A DNA stretch of 53,479 nt from Geobacter sp. (GTDB lineage Bacteria > Desulfobacterota > Desulfuromonadia > Geobacterales > Geobacteraceae): positions 1-53,479 of the forward strand of contig POSG01000022.1 of the NCBI GenBank assembly GCA_003314535.1, read 5' to 3'. The position numbers and the translations under genes were made by a program. This document shows positions 26,626-37,044 of this stretch, one piece after another; position 1 is the first letter of the stretch, and each line of letters opens with the position of its first letter. Under the pieces are notes generated by a model. The model had not been told where the DNA came from. It did no database searches and saw nothing but the letters and a program-made list of their open reading frames with translations.

Positions 26626-28845
26626 ATGGGCTTTGCCGATATGGCTGGACTGCTTGGTTCCATGCGACTTAGAACGAAGGTGCTGATTCTGCTGGCGGCG
26701 GCGCTTATCGGTTTTCTGTTCATCGTCATGACCGCATTTCAGGTCGTCAACCGTGTCGGAGTCGACGGCGCCGGTTATCGCAGAATCGCTTCGGCACAAA
26801 ACTCGCTGGACAAATCCGCCATGCTGCAGTCCATGCTCAACCGGCTCCACGCCATGGAACTGGGCATTACCTGCAGCACAGGGCAATCATCGCCGGCAAA
26901 CGAGCCGGACGAGCTGGAAGCACTGACGGGCCGGATAGCGGCCGAGTTGCCCCCGCTTCAGGACGGCTTGAGGCAGACAGAGGCGAAAGAGAAATTCCAA
27001 AAAATTCAGAAGACATGGACTAACCTCTCGAATACGCTCAACAAAGATATCTTTCCTGCCGTCAGACAGGGGGACCGGGCGCGGGCGCGTGATCTTTCCG
27101 GCACCGTACAGAGCCGTCGTTACCGGGAAATCACGGCAGATCTTTCGTTCATAATTGACAGCCTCAGGGGCGACATTTCCGCCATCAAGGCCGAAGAAGC
27201 CTCGTACGCGCGAAGAACCGCCGTCATGGGCCTGATCGTCGGAGGCGGCATTTTCCTCATCGTATGCCTGTTCGCATGGATGGTTATCAACTCTCTGGTA
27301 ACATCAGTCATCAGGGAAGCGGATTTTACTCGATCGCTGGTCACGGGAGGCAACCTGTCGCTCCGTCTTTCGACCGACACTAAAGATGAAATCGGAGAGC
27401 TGGGAGAGTCGCTCAACTGCCTTGTCGACCTGCTGAGCGAGATGGTGACCAGGGTGGATGCATCTTCAGTGGAACTGGCAAAGATCTCCCATACGCTGTC
27501 CGACGCCTCGAAGCAGGTATTCAGGGGAGCCGAGCAGACAAATACCCGGGTCGGTGAAACATCGTCGGCCATCATAGAAATCAATGCCTCCATCAGGGAG
27601 GTTTCCCAAGGCATAGACAGTTTGTCTCTTTCCGCTTCCGAAAACTCGTCATCGGTGCTCGAGATGGCCGCAAGTGTCGAAGAGGTGGCACTCAACGTGG
27701 AAAACCTCGCCCAATCGGTCGACGACGTGAGCTCTTCCATAATCGAAATGGCCGCGGCAATCAAGCACATAAGCGACAGTGTGAACGGTCTCATAGATTC
27801 ATCCACGGTAACTGCATCATCAGTCATACAGATGGACAGCTCCATACGCCAGGTGGAGAAAAACGCCCTGGACACCGCCGCCATCTCCGAACAGGTGAGA
27901 AAAGATGCCGAAACCGGCAGGGCTTCGGTGGAAGCGACAATTGCCGGGATGCAGGAAATCAAGAGATCATCCCACATAACCCACGAAGTCATTGAAACGC
28001 TGTCGCAGAAAGCCGGCGACATCGGCACGATCCTGTCCGTGATAAACGAGGTTGCGGAACAGACCAACCTGCTTGCGCTGAACGCCGCCATCATTGCCGC
28101 CCAGGCCGGAGAGCAGGGCAAGGGCTTCGCGGTCGTGGCCGACGAAATCAAGGAACTGGCCGACAGGACCAGCAGCTCTACAAGGGAAATCGAAGAGCTC
28201 ATCAAGGGGGTCCAGGAAGAGACCGACCGGGCTGTCGACGCCATTGACGTAGCGGAAAAAAGGATTGCCGACGGCGAGCTCCTGTCGCAGAAATCCGGCG
28301 TTGTCCTGGAAAAGATCGTTGCCGGGGTCGAGAGGGCTTCCGTCCAGGTGGGCGAGATCGCCGGCGCCGCCGCGGAACAGGCAAAGGGAAGCCAGATGAT
28401 CCGCGAGGCGATGGAGCGGGTTACGGACATGATCATGCAGATCGCCAATGCCACCCAACAGCAGAGCAAGGGAAGCGACCTCATCATGACCGCGGTTGAA
28501 CGGATGAAAATCCTTACATCACAGGTGCGCTCATCCATCAGGGAACAGAGCAAGGTCGGCAATCTGATCGCGGCATCCACCGAGAACATTACCACCATGA
28601 TCCGCCAGATCAAGCGCGCCTGCGACGAACAGGCGCGCGGCAGCGAACAGATCGTCACCGCCGTGGACGACATCCAGAAATCCAGTCACGACCATCTGCA
28701 GGCGGCGGGAACCATGGACCGGGCGGTGGGCGGACTTTCCCGCCAGGTGGAGGTGCTCAAGAAAGAGATCAGCGGCTTCACATTGAAGGAAGACCGGCAC
28801 GAGGCTGATGCGGACCAGGACATTACCGGACAGGTTCCATCCTGA
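26626..28845 (+). CDS. Methyl-accepting chemotaxis protein with altered signalling tip
   Basis: Transmembrane chemoreceptor. ATG 26626 has a perfect GGAGG six bases upstream; 739 residues. TM1 about 17-37, a periplasmic four-helix-type sensor (about 38-195), TM2 about 198-222, HAMP (about 222-275, ending [17 protein letters not shown]), then a very long coiled coil. The hairpin tip reads [30 protein letters not shown] (key residues given separately): at positions equivalent to the trimer-contact Glu and Arg of E. coli Tsr (NAAVEAARAGE) this protein has Ile490 and Gln493. About 205 residues lie between HAMP and tip, clearly longer than in E. coli receptors, and no CheR-binding pentapeptide ends the chain. 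Likely a receptor for a non-canonical chemosensory array. 77 bases before trpA. Confidence 0.92.
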   Translation: MGFADMAGLLGSMRLRTKVLILLAAALIGFLFIVMTAFQVVNRVGVDGAGYRRIASAQNSLDKSAMLQSMLNRLHAMELGITCSTGQSSPANEPDELEALTGRIAAELPPLQDGLRQTEAKEKFQKIQKTWTNLSNTLNKDIFPAVRQGDRARARDLSGTVQSRRYREITADLSFIIDSLRGDISAIKAEEASYARRTAVMGLIVGGGIFLIVCLFAWMVINSLVTSVIREADFTRSLVTGGNLSLRLSTDTKDEIGELGESLNCLVDLLSEMVTRVDASSVELAKISHTLSDASKQVFRGAEQTNTRVGETSSAIIEINASIREVSQGIDSLSLSASENSSSVLEMAASVEEVALNVENLAQSVDDVSSSIIEMAAAIKHISDSVNGLIDSSTVTASSVIQMDSSIRQVEKNALDTAAISEQVRKDAETGRASVEATIAGMQEIKRSSHITHEVIETLSQKAGDIGTILSVINEVAEQTNLLALNAAIIAAQAGEQGKGFAVVADEIKELADRTSSSTREIEELIKGVQEETDRAVDAIDVAEKRIADGELLSQKSGVVLEKIVAGVERASVQVGEIAGAAAEQAKGSQMIREAMERVTDMIMQIANATQQQSKGSDLIMTAVERMKILTSQVRSSIREQSKVGNLIAASTENITTMIRQIKRACDEQARGSEQIVTAVDDIQKSSHDHLQAAGTMDRAVGGLSRQVEVLKKEISGFTLKEDRHEADADQDITGQVPS

Positions 28846-28922
28846 GCGCGCACTGTCAGGATAACTTTTAAAACACGATAGAGCGGCGGCCGGAAGCCGC
28901 TGCATGGGGAAGCGGACATCAT

Positions 28923-29729
28923 ATGGGCAGAATTGCGGCAACCTTCAGGGAATTGAAGAAAAAAAACGAAAAGGCATTGGTCACGTTCATCACGGCCGGA
29001 GATCCGGACCTGGCGACAACGGCCGAGATGATTCCCGAACTGGCGCGGGCCGGAGCGGACATCATCGAGCTCGGACTGCCGTTTTCCGATCCCATGGCGG
29101 ACGGGCCGACAATCCAGCTCTCATCCGAGCGCGCCCTCGCCTCTAAAACGACCCTGCCCGGCATTCTGGAGATGGTTCGCTCACTTCGGCAGTCGAGCCA
29201 GGTTCCAATCGTTCTCATGGGATACTACAACCCGATTCTTTCCTACGGATTGGAACGTTTCGTCACCGATGCCGTTTCCGCCGGCATAGACGGGGTAATC
29301 CTGGTCGACCTCCCGCCGGAAGAGGCGGATGCCGAAGGATTTTACACCCTCGCCAGGGAAAAGGGGCTCGACGTGATCTTCCTCCTGGCCCCGACTTCCG
29401 ACAGGCAGCGCATCGACCGTGTCACCAGGAAAGGGCGAGGCTTCATCTACTATGTATCGGTCACGGGCGTGACCGGGGCGCGCAAGGATGTTTCGGCATC
29501 GCTGGGGGATGAAATGCGCAGCGTAAGAGAAGCCACTGCGCTGCCGCTTGTCGTCGGGTTCGGAATTTCCGACCCGCAACAGGCGAAAGCCTGTGCACAG
29601 CAGGGAGATGGCGCCGTTGTGGGGAGCGCACTGGTCAAATTGTTCGAGAAATACAAGGGCCAGGAACTGAAGGACAACGTGCGGGATTTCGTGGCAGCCC
29701 TCAAGCGCGGCATCCTGGACGCGGCATGA
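28923..29729 (+). CDS. trpA: Tryptophan synthase alpha chain
   Basis: Cleaves indole-3-glycerol phosphate to indole and glyceraldehyde-3-phosphate; works as alpha2beta2 with TrpB. 268 residues. Catalytic Glu49 and Asp60 occupy exactly the classical numbers in the segment [17 protein letters not shown]; the phosphate-binding VVGSALV segment is at about 235-241. No trpB lies within the window: the gene is preceded instead by the chemoreceptor. Ribosome site weak (GGGGAAGCGGACATCAT). Confidence 0.95.
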   Translation: MGRIAATFRELKKKNEKALVTFITAGDPDLATTAEMIPELARAGADIIELGLPFSDPMADGPTIQLSSERALASKTTLPGILEMVRSLRQSSQVPIVLMGYYNPILSYGLERFVTDAVSAGIDGVILVDLPPEEADAEGFYTLAREKGLDVIFLLAPTSDRQRIDRVTRKGRGFIYYVSVTGVTGARKDVSASLGDEMRSVREATALPLVVGFGISDPQQAKACAQQGDGAVVGSALVKLFEKYKGQELKDNVRDFVAALKRGILDAA

Positions 29730-29866
29730 AAAGTTGTCGCGGAAAAGACCATTTCCGCTTTCATATCGCAACCGGAAATGGTAGTGTTGCCCATCGAAAA
29801 TACTGACCGGCCGGAAACGGTCCGCGCAACAGCGACGAAGAACTAAGTTTGCAATGATTGTAATGA

Positions 29867-29883
29867 GTTTCCGAATTGGAAAC
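29867..29883. promoter_or_regulatory. Inverted repeat upstream of accD
   Basis: GTTTCC-GAATT-GGAAAC, arms of six with a five-base spacer, about 50 bases before the accD start and just after a TGTAAT hexamer (29859-29864) that could be a -10. Candidate operator for fatty-acid synthesis control; no regulator is identified. Confidence 0.35.
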
Positions 29884-29932
29884 CTACTCGTATCTTTCCG
29901 GAGTCCCGGATGGACACTGATGAGGCATGAAA

Positions 29933-30814
29933 ATGGGCTGGTTTACGAGAGGCAAGGCGCCGTTGGAACGCAATGAAGGAAAAAAGGTTCGGGTCCCCGA
30001 AGGGCTCTGGACGAAATGCAAGAGCTGCAATTCGGCCATATACACCAAGGATATCGAGAAGAACCTCAATGTCTGCCCCAATTGCGGATTCCATTTCAGG
30101 CTTTCCGCGCAGGCGCGTCTGGACCTGTTGCTGGACAAGGGCAGCTTCACGGAAAAGGACCGGGACATGGAGTCCATCGATTTCCTGGATTTCCGCGATT
30201 CCAAGAGCTACGGCGACCGAATCCAGGCGGCGATGTCGAAAGGCAACGGCAAGGAAGCCGTGATATGCGGCGAAGGGATGCTGGACGGGATCATGGTCCA
30301 GATAGGAGTGTTCGACTTCACTTTCATGGGCGGCAGCATGGGGAGCGTAGTCGGAGAAAAGATAACCAGGCTTATCGAGCGCGCCGTGGAATCCCGGACA
30401 CCGGCCATTATCGTATCAGCCTCCGGTGGGGCGCGGATGCAGGAGAGCATAATATCCCTCATGCAGATGGCAAAGACATCTGCCGCCCTTGCCAGGCTGC
30501 GTGAAGCCCGCCTTCCCTACATCTCGATCCTTACGGACCCCACCACGGGAGGGGTGACCGCGAGCTTTGCAATGCTGGGCGACATAATCATGTCCGAACC
30601 GAAGGCTCTGATCGGTTTCGCAGGTCCGAGGGTAATCGAACAGACGATACGGCAAAAGCTTCCGGAAGGTTTCCAGCGCGCGGAATATCTCCTCGAACAT
30701 GGAATGCTTGATCTCATTGTGACCAGGAAAGACATGCGGGACAAACTCTCCCAAATTGTACGGATGCTCTTGAACAAGGGACCGGCGCCGGAGCAGAAGC
30801 CCGTTGAATCCTGA
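29933..30814 (+). CDS. accD: Acetyl-CoA carboxylase carboxyltransferase beta subunit
   Basis: Carries out, with AccA, the transfer of the carboxyl group from biotin to acetyl-CoA, the first step of fatty acid synthesis. ATG 29933 (MGWFTRGKAP...) has GAGG seven bases upstream, better than ATG 29927; 293 residues. Zinc ribbon Cys29, Cys32, Cys48, Cys51 (CKSC ... CPNC) and the carboxyltransferase oxyanion region SASGGARMQES with later GGVTASFAMLGD are intact. Followed by folC, an arrangement known in this lineage. Confidence 0.95.
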   Translation: MGWFTRGKAPLERNEGKKVRVPEGLWTKCKSCNSAIYTKDIEKNLNVCPNCGFHFRLSAQARLDLLLDKGSFTEKDRDMESIDFLDFRDSKSYGDRIQAAMSKGNGKEAVICGEGMLDGIMVQIGVFDFTFMGGSMGSVVGEKITRLIERAVESRTPAIIVSASGGARMQESIISLMQMAKTSAALARLREARLPYISILTDPTTGGVTASFAMLGDIIMSEPKALIGFAGPRVIEQTIRQKLPEGFQRAEYLLEHGMLDLIVTRKDMRDKLSQIVRMLLNKGPAPEQKPVES

Positions 30815-30860
30815 CAGGCGCTGGACTGCCACTGCTTCCGGCCAAGGGCTGCCGGCACTC

Positions 30861-32135
30861 ATGAGTTACCGGGAAATCCTGACCCGCATATACGGCCTGG
30901 GCCGGTTCGGGATCAGGCCTGGGCTTGATCGGATACGGGTGATCCTCAAGGCGCTGTCCGACCCGCAGGACGGCCTGAGCGTCATACATGTGGCCGGCAC
31001 CAACGGCAAGGGATCGACATCTGCGTTCCTGTCCTCCATACTCGATGCAGCAGGTTTCAGGGTCGGCCTTTTCACTTCGCCGCACCTGATTGCTTTCCCG
31101 GAACGCATACGCTTGAACGGCAGGGAGATTGCAGAAGAGGAAGTGCTCCGACTGGCCGAAAAAGTCCTCTCGGTGTCACCCGAGGGATCGACCTTCTTCG
31201 AGATCGTCACTGCCATGGCATATCTGGCTTTTGCGGAGAGCGGCGTTGGCCCGGCAGTCATGGAAGTGGGCATGGGCGGCAGATTTGATGCGACCAACGC
31301 AGCAACCGGCATACTGTCCCTGATCACCCCGATAGCGCTTGACCACTGCCAGTATCTGGGAGAAGATATCGCCGCCATCGCTTTGCAGAAGGCCGGAGTG
31401 ATCAAGCAGGGGAATCCTGTCGTTTCAGCTCCCCAACCACCGGAAGCCCTGGCAGTCATCAGGCAACAGTGCGCAAACCTCGGCAGCGCCCTCTATGTTA
31501 ACGGACCTGATTTCCGTTCCGATTGTAAAGAGGGCTTTCTATCCTACATCGGCCTGGAATGGAAGTTGGACGGAATAAAACCGGGGATACCGGGCTGTTA
31601 CCAGTCGGCAAACGCAGCATCTGCCTTGGCCGCGGCGGAATTGCTCGCCAGGGGCCGATTCGCCGTGACCAGGTCAGCGGCGCGCAAGGGTATCGAAGAG
31701 GCGCGGTGGCCCGGCAGGATGGAGTTGTTCCCTGGAACACCGCGGATCCTCCTGGACGGAGCGCACAATCCGGCAGGTGCGTCGGCATTGGCCGAGTCTC
31801 TGCGGGATATCCCGCGCCGGAACCTGGTCATGCTCATCGGCATGGCCGCGGACAAGGATGCGGATGGGATACTGGAACACCTCCTGCCCATGGCTGACCG
31901 CGTGATCACCGTAACTCCGGCCATTCCCAGGGGTCTGCCGGCAGTCTTTCTCGCTGAACGCTGCCGTCACCTGGGCTTTGAAGCGGAAGACGCCGGAAGT
32001 GTAAATGAAGGGCTTGACATTGCAGTTGCAGTCGCCCATGCCGATGATCTGGTAGTCGTATGCGGTTCCCTATTCGTTGTCGGCGAGGCGCGCGCCCGGC
32101 TGACTTTCCGGAGGTTCGAGCCATTCCGAGGATAA
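30861..32135 (+). CDS. folC: Dihydrofolate / folylpolyglutamate synthase
   Basis: Adds glutamate to dihydropteroate and to folates with ATP. ATG 30861 (MSYREILTRIYGLGRFGIRPGL...) matches the family start; the open frame to 30804 overlaps accD. 424 residues. P-loop HVAGTNGKGSTSAFL (about 43-57), the omega-loop region SPHLIAFPERIRLNG (about 75-89), and MEVGMGGRFDATNA (about 134-147). Its final codons overlap the lptD upstream frame but not the chosen lptD start. Confidence 0.95.
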   Translation: MSYREILTRIYGLGRFGIRPGLDRIRVILKALSDPQDGLSVIHVAGTNGKGSTSAFLSSILDAAGFRVGLFTSPHLIAFPERIRLNGREIAEEEVLRLAEKVLSVSPEGSTFFEIVTAMAYLAFAESGVGPAVMEVGMGGRFDATNAATGILSLITPIALDHCQYLGEDIAAIALQKAGVIKQGNPVVSAPQPPEALAVIRQQCANLGSALYVNGPDFRSDCKEGFLSYIGLEWKLDGIKPGIPGCYQSANAASALAAAELLARGRFAVTRSAARKGIEEARWPGRMELFPGTPRILLDGAHNPAGASALAESLRDIPRRNLVMLIGMAADKDADGILEHLLPMADRVITVTPAIPRGLPAVFLAERCRHLGFEAEDAGSVNEGLDIAVAVAHADDLVVVCGSLFVVGEARARLTFRRFEPFRG

Positions 32136-32146
32136 CACACACAAAA

Positions 32147-34198
32147 ATGAGACCTCATTCCTCTCTGATCCTGGCGGGGCTCTTCCTGCTCATCTTTCCG
32201 TTGTCAGCAACTGCCGAAACGCAGGATGGCATCAGGATCACCGCTGACAGCATCGGGTACGACAAGAAGGACGAAACCTACAGGGCGAGCGGCAATGTGC
32301 GCATCGAGTGGAACGGCGCCGTTCTCACTTCCGATGGCGCTACCCTCAGGAATAGCGACAGTCAGGCCACTGCAACCGGCAATGTATTGATTGAAAAGGG
32401 CGACGACACACTCCGTGCCGAGTCGGTTTCATTAAACCTGGATTCACAACTGGGCGAAATAAGCAACGGCAATCTTTTCGTCAAGCGCGGCAATTTTCAC
32501 CTCTTGGGCGCTGAAATGCAGAAGACGGGCGAGAACGACTACCGTATAAGGAAAGGTTATTTCACGACCTGCGACAGCAAGGTCCCGAGCTGGAAATTCA
32601 GCGCATCGGAACTGGACGTGACCAGGGAAGAGTATGCAGTCGGCAAAAATGCCATATTCTATATCAAAGACATACCGGTATTGTATCTGCCGTATATTGT
32701 CTATCCCGTGGCGACTGACCGGCAATCCGGCTTTCTCATTCCCCGGATCGGTGTATCCTCCCTCAAGGGCTTCTACCTGGAAATCCCCTACTACCTGGTC
32801 ATTTCCCCGAGCCAGGACGCCACGTTCTTCCTCGACATCCAGACCAAGAGAGGGGCCGGCCTGGGTGCGGACTACAGGTACATCCTGCCTTCCGGAAGCA
32901 AGGGAGAACTGAAGCCGTACCTTATTTACGACACCGAAAGAGACATGATGCGCGGAAGCCTCAAAGCCACGCACCAGCAAATATTCTCTCCCACTCTCTT
33001 CTTCCGCGCCGACCTCGACATGACCATTGACCGGGATTTTTACCGGGATTTCGGCGAAGAAACAGGAGAATACAACAAGCAGTATCTGGAAAGCACCGCG
33101 TTCCTTACCAAGCATTGGGAACGCAATTCCCTGACCACCGAGCTGAAGTTTTACGAAGACCTGTATGCCGCCAGCAACGGGGCAACACTGCAGAAACTTC
33201 CGACAATAACTTTCACCAGCTTCAAACAGCAGGTGGCCGGCACCCCGTTCTTCGTTTCCCTCGACTCCAATTTCACGAATTTTCACCGGGAGAACGGCGT
33301 AAAAGGGCAACGGCTCGACATCCAGCCAACGCTGACGTACTACACTTCACCGGGAGGAATCCTGGAAGGATCAGCGTGGGTCGGCTATCGCGAGAGGATC
33401 TACAACACATACGGCGGCAATTCAAGCAACGATCTCAGCGAAATGGGGCTGCCGGTAGTGGGCGCATCGCTTTCATCGACTTTGACCAGGGTTTACGAAG
33501 TGAACTGGGGAAGGCTGAAAAAACTCAAGCATACCTTTATTCCCCAGGTCGGCTACAGCTACATGCCGCTCAAAAACCAGGACGAACTTCCATTCTTTGA
33601 TTACGACGACCGTTTGGTCGCCCAGAACATGATCAGCTACTCTTTCACCAACTACCTGACGGGGAAGTACCTCACCGAGGACAACATTCCGCGGTATGTG
33701 GATCTTGCCTATTTCAGGATTTCCCAGGGATACGAATTCAGCGATACGCGTAGGGATGTCCTGGCCGTAGTGGATGAGCAGAGGCCCTTTACCGATATCC
33801 GGGCAGAAGCGCGCATCAACCTTATGCAATGGCTCTTTTTCAACCTTGACAGCCGCTTCAACCCGTATCAGCTGCGCTTCACCACGGCGAACGTCGGCTT
33901 GGACGCCACCGACAAGACGGGCAATTCGGCCGGATTCTCCTATCATTTCTCGCGCGACTCGGTCAATTACCTGCAGGCAGCGCTCAACATCAGTTACGTG
34001 AAACCTTTCATTTTTCACTATGTCGCACGTTATTCCCTGGATAACAACAGATTCCTCGAATCCGTTTATGCCCTGGAATACAAGCAACAGTGCTGGGGAG
34101 TCAATCTTTCCTACCATGACCGCATTGACAACAAAAGCTTCCTGGTCAATTTCACCCTTTCCGGCATCGGCGCTCTCGGCAAGGTGAAGGCATTCTGA
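32147..34198 (+). CDS. lptD: LPS-assembly outer membrane protein LptD
   Basis: Outer-membrane barrel that inserts lipopolysaccharide with LptE. ATG 32147, 683 residues, with a signal peptide (MRPHSSLILAGLFLLIFPLSATA). N-terminal OstA/LptA-like jellyroll (about 25-130: ITADSIGYDKKDETYRASGNV), then a long barrel of alternating strands ending with FTLSGIGALGKVKAF. Only two cysteines are seen, at about 142 (FTTCDSKVPSW) and 649 (QQCWGV), against four in E. coli; these are the positions able to make the one inter-domain disulfide. Smaller than the E. coli protein (784). Starts 11 bases after folC. Confidence 0.93.
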   Translation: MRPHSSLILAGLFLLIFPLSATAETQDGIRITADSIGYDKKDETYRASGNVRIEWNGAVLTSDGATLRNSDSQATATGNVLIEKGDDTLRAESVSLNLDSQLGEISNGNLFVKRGNFHLLGAEMQKTGENDYRIRKGYFTTCDSKVPSWKFSASELDVTREEYAVGKNAIFYIKDIPVLYLPYIVYPVATDRQSGFLIPRIGVSSLKGFYLEIPYYLVISPSQDATFFLDIQTKRGAGLGADYRYILPSGSKGELKPYLIYDTERDMMRGSLKATHQQIFSPTLFFRADLDMTIDRDFYRDFGEETGEYNKQYLESTAFLTKHWERNSLTTELKFYEDLYAASNGATLQKLPTITFTSFKQQVAGTPFFVSLDSNFTNFHRENGVKGQRLDIQPTLTYYTSPGGILEGSAWVGYRERIYNTYGGNSSNDLSEMGLPVVGASLSSTLTRVYEVNWGRLKKLKHTFIPQVGYSYMPLKNQDELPFFDYDDRLVAQNMISYSFTNYLTGKYLTEDNIPRYVDLAYFRISQGYEFSDTRRDVLAVVDEQRPFTDIRAEARINLMQWLFFNLDSRFNPYQLRFTTANVGLDATDKTGNSAGFSYHFSRDSVNYLQAALNISYVKPFIFHYVARYSLDNNRFLESVYALEYKQQCWGVNLSYHDRIDNKSFLVNFTLSGIGALGKVKAF

Positions 34199-34358
34199 CC
34201 GGCCCCCCCGATTGAAGCAGATCATTCACCAAAATTGGCACGCGGAGTTTGATTCCTCGTCCGTCGTCTCCCGGGACAGGCATCTCAGAATCGAGCCCAA
34301 TTCATACCAACCAGCCCCCGAAGAAAAAGGGACGCTTTGACAACGTGGTGTTTTGCCT

Positions 34359-34401
34359 GCTGTTTTGTTTTTGCTTTACAATATAACCATGATTATATAA
34401 T
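34359..34401 (+). promoter_or_regulatory. A/T-rich promoter region of lepA
   Basis: TTGCCT (34353-34358) and TACAAT (34377-34382) at 18-base spacing, and a second TATAAT at 34396-34401, form the most A/T-rich patch before lepA. Exact box uncertain. Confidence 0.35.
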
Positions 34402-34435
34402 CTTACATATTTGATCTCATCAAGGCACATACGGC

Positions 34436-36238
34436 ATGAAAATAAGCTCCATACGTAATTTTTCCATAATCGCCCATATAGATCACGGCAAGTCAACCCT
34501 TGCGGACAGGCTACTTGAATACACCGGCGCCCTTTCGGACCGTGAGAAACAGGACCAGTTCCTGGACAAGATGGACCTGGAAAGGGAACGCGGCATAACC
34601 ATAAAGGCCCAGACTGTCCGCCTAACTTACAAGGCTGACGATGGCAAAGAGTATACGCTCAACCTGATCGATACCCCGGGGCATGTCGACTTCAGCTACG
34701 AGGTTTCCCGCTCACTGGCCGCCTGCGAAGGGGGACTGCTGGTCGTGGACGCATCCCAGGGTGTCGAAGCACAGACACTTGCCAATGTCTACCTTGCAAT
34801 AGAAAACAACCTGGAGGTTTTTCCCGTCCTTAACAAGATTGATCTCCCTGCGGCCGAACCGGAAAGGATCAAGCACGAGATCGAGGAGATCATCGGCCTT
34901 GACGCTCACGACGCGGTTTTGGCCAGCGCCAAGGAAGGGATCGGCACCCGGGAGATTCTCGAGGAGATAGTCCACAAGATCCCCCCGCCGGATGGCGACC
35001 CGTCCGCCCCTCTCAAGGCCCTTCTTTTCGACTCCTGGTATGACCAGTACCAGGGTGTCATCATCCTGGTGAGGATTTTCGACGGAACCATAAGGAAAGG
35101 CGACAAGATCCTGCTGATGTCCGGCGGCAGGAGCTACGAAGCCCTGAAAATCGGCGTCTTCGCGCCCGGAATGGTCGAGGTCCCCACACTTCGCGCCGGT
35201 GAAGTCGGCTTCATTATCGCTGGCATAAAGGAAGTCAAAGACGCAAAGGTCGGTGACACGGTCACCTTGCACAACTGTCCCTGTGATGCGCCCCTGTCAG
35301 GCTTCAAGGAAGTGAAGCCGATGGTCTTTTCCGGGCTCTATCCCATTGACACGGCGCAATACGAACAACTGAGGGATGCGCTGTCCAAACTGAGGCTCAA
35401 TGACGCGTCCTTCACCTATGAGCCGGAGAATTCCGTCGCGCTCGGTTTCGGTTTCCGCTGCGGCTTTCTCGGGCTTTTGCACATGGAAATAATACAGGAG
35501 CGGCTGGAAAGGGAGTTCAGTCTCGACCTGATCACCACTGCGCCGACTGTTGTCTACCGCGTCCACAAGACCGACGGGGAAGTGGTTACCATTGAAAGCG
35601 CCAATCAGCTCCCTGCGTTGCAAGTCATCGACTTCATCGAAGAGCCTTTCATACTTGCCTCCATTCATGTCCCCAACGAATTCGTCGGCGGCATCCTGGC
35701 GCTCTGCGAGGAGAAGCGTGGTTACCAGCGCGAGATCAAGTACCTTACCCAAACCCGTGTAATGATCGTCTACGAGATGCCCCTGAACGAGATCGTGCTC
35801 GATTTCTATGATCGCCTCAAGTCCATCACCAGGGGTTACGCCTCACTCGATTATGAATATCTCGATTACCGCCGGAGCGAGCTCGTGCGCCTCAATATCA
35901 TGATCAACGGCGAAGTCGTGGACGCCCTGTCGCTGATCATCCACAAAGACAAGGCCTATTACCGGGGGCGGGACCTGGTTTCCAAAATGAAGGAGCTCAT
36001 CCCGCGCCAGATGTTCGAAGTCATAATCCAGGCGGCCATCGGCAGCAAGGTCATAGCCCGCGAAACGGTCAAGGCGCTGCGCAAGGACGTTCTGGCAAAA
36101 TGCTATGGCGGCGACATCACCAGGAAAAGGAAACTCCTGGAAAAACAGAAGGAAGGCAAGAAACGCATGAAGAACGTGGGGAACGTGGAGCTTCCCCAGG
36201 AGGCTTTCCTGGCTATCCTCAAGGTGGAAGACAAGTAG
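34436..36238 (+). CDS. lepA: Elongation factor 4 (LepA)
   Basis: Ribosome-bound GTPase that back-translocates or remodels stalled ribosomes. 600 residues, standard length. G1 AHIDHGKST (about 13-21), switch [14 protein letters not shown] motif (NKIDLP), then elongation factor domains II, III ([15 protein letters not shown]) and V and the LepA-specific C-terminal domain with [23 protein letters not shown]-like end (here [16 protein letters not shown]). Starts the LepA-signal peptidase pair order seen in many bacteria. Confidence 0.97.
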   Translation: MKISSIRNFSIIAHIDHGKSTLADRLLEYTGALSDREKQDQFLDKMDLERERGITIKAQTVRLTYKADDGKEYTLNLIDTPGHVDFSYEVSRSLAACEGGLLVVDASQGVEAQTLANVYLAIENNLEVFPVLNKIDLPAAEPERIKHEIEEIIGLDAHDAVLASAKEGIGTREILEEIVHKIPPPDGDPSAPLKALLFDSWYDQYQGVIILVRIFDGTIRKGDKILLMSGGRSYEALKIGVFAPGMVEVPTLRAGEVGFIIAGIKEVKDAKVGDTVTLHNCPCDAPLSGFKEVKPMVFSGLYPIDTAQYEQLRDALSKLRLNDASFTYEPENSVALGFGFRCGFLGLLHMEIIQERLEREFSLDLITTAPTVVYRVHKTDGEVVTIESANQLPALQVIDFIEEPFILASIHVPNEFVGGILALCEEKRGYQREIKYLTQTRVMIVYEMPLNEIVLDFYDRLKSITRGYASLDYEYLDYRRSELVRLNIMINGEVVDALSLIIHKDKAYYRGRDLVSKMKELIPRQMFEVIIQAAIGSKVIARETVKALRKDVLAKCYGGDITRKRKLLEKQKEGKKRMKNVGNVELPQEAFLAILKVEDK

Positions 36239-36317
36239 CGGGCGGATTTCTGCCGCGCGAACTTTCACAGCGGTACGTCAAAGCTTTCCATTACATCAGC
36301 CGAGGGGTTCAACAGAC

Positions 36318-37013
36318 ATGAAAAAAAACATTGACAGAGAAAACGATCCCCATAAGACCGAAACCGGAGCAGAAGCTCACCCGAAGAAGAAGAACCTCTT
36401 CAGGGAGTATGCCGAATCTATAATCATAGCGGTCATACTCGCCCTGATAATAAGGGCGTTTCTGGTGCAGGCATTCAAGATCCCTTCCGGCTCGATGGAG
36501 GACACTCTTCTCATCGGCGATCACCTCCTGGTCAACAAGTTCATCTACGGGACCAAGATACCTTTCACGGACAAGTGGGTGCTTCCCTTACGGCAACCGC
36601 AAAGAGGCGACATCATAGTATTCGAATACCCGGAAGACACCAGGAATCCCGATCTGCATTTCTGGCAGCGGAAAGACTACATAAAACGCATCATCGGCCT
36701 TCCCGGCGACAGGGTGAAAATGGTAAACCAGGTAGTCTATGTGAACGACAAACCATATACCATTCCCCAGGAAATCCACAAGGGACTGGCTTTCGACTCC
36801 GCGCCGCCGGAAATATTCAACTTCAAGGAAGTCGTCGTTCCCAAGGACAGTTACTTCGTGCTCGGTGACAACCGGGACCGTTCCCAGGACAGCCGTTTCT
36901 GGGGATTCGTGCCGAAGGACAATATGAAAGGACTCGCATTCATCCTGTACTGGTCATGGGACAGCGATCGCACGAACGTTCGCTGGAGCAGGATCGGGAA
37001 ATTGATACATTGA
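36318..37013 (+). CDS. lepB: Signal peptidase I (active copy)
   Basis: Removes signal peptides of exported proteins on the outer face of the inner membrane by a Ser-Lys dyad. 231 residues. One N-terminal helix (about 33-52), catalytic Ser59 in IPSGSMEDT (box B), Lys123 in YIKRIIGLPGD (box D), and DNRDRSQDSRFWG (box E). Downstream of lepA by 79 bases, the classical pair. Confidence 0.96.
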   Translation: MKKNIDRENDPHKTETGAEAHPKKKNLFREYAESIIIAVILALIIRAFLVQAFKIPSGSMEDTLLIGDHLLVNKFIYGTKIPFTDKWVLPLRQPQRGDIIVFEYPEDTRNPDLHFWQRKDYIKRIIGLPGDRVKMVNQVVYVNDKPYTIPQEIHKGLAFDSAPPEIFNFKEVVVPKDSYFVLGDNRDRSQDSRFWGFVPKDNMKGLAFILYWSWDSDRTNVRWSRIGKLIH

Positions 37014-37044
37014 AAAAGGCAAGGATTTTAAGCGGATCACAACG

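Noticed and set aside
27120-28673. 517-codon minus-strand open frame opposite the chemoreceptor
   Set aside because: Composition (Ser/Thr/Met-rich) is the antisense shadow of coiled-coil codons; no ribosome site.
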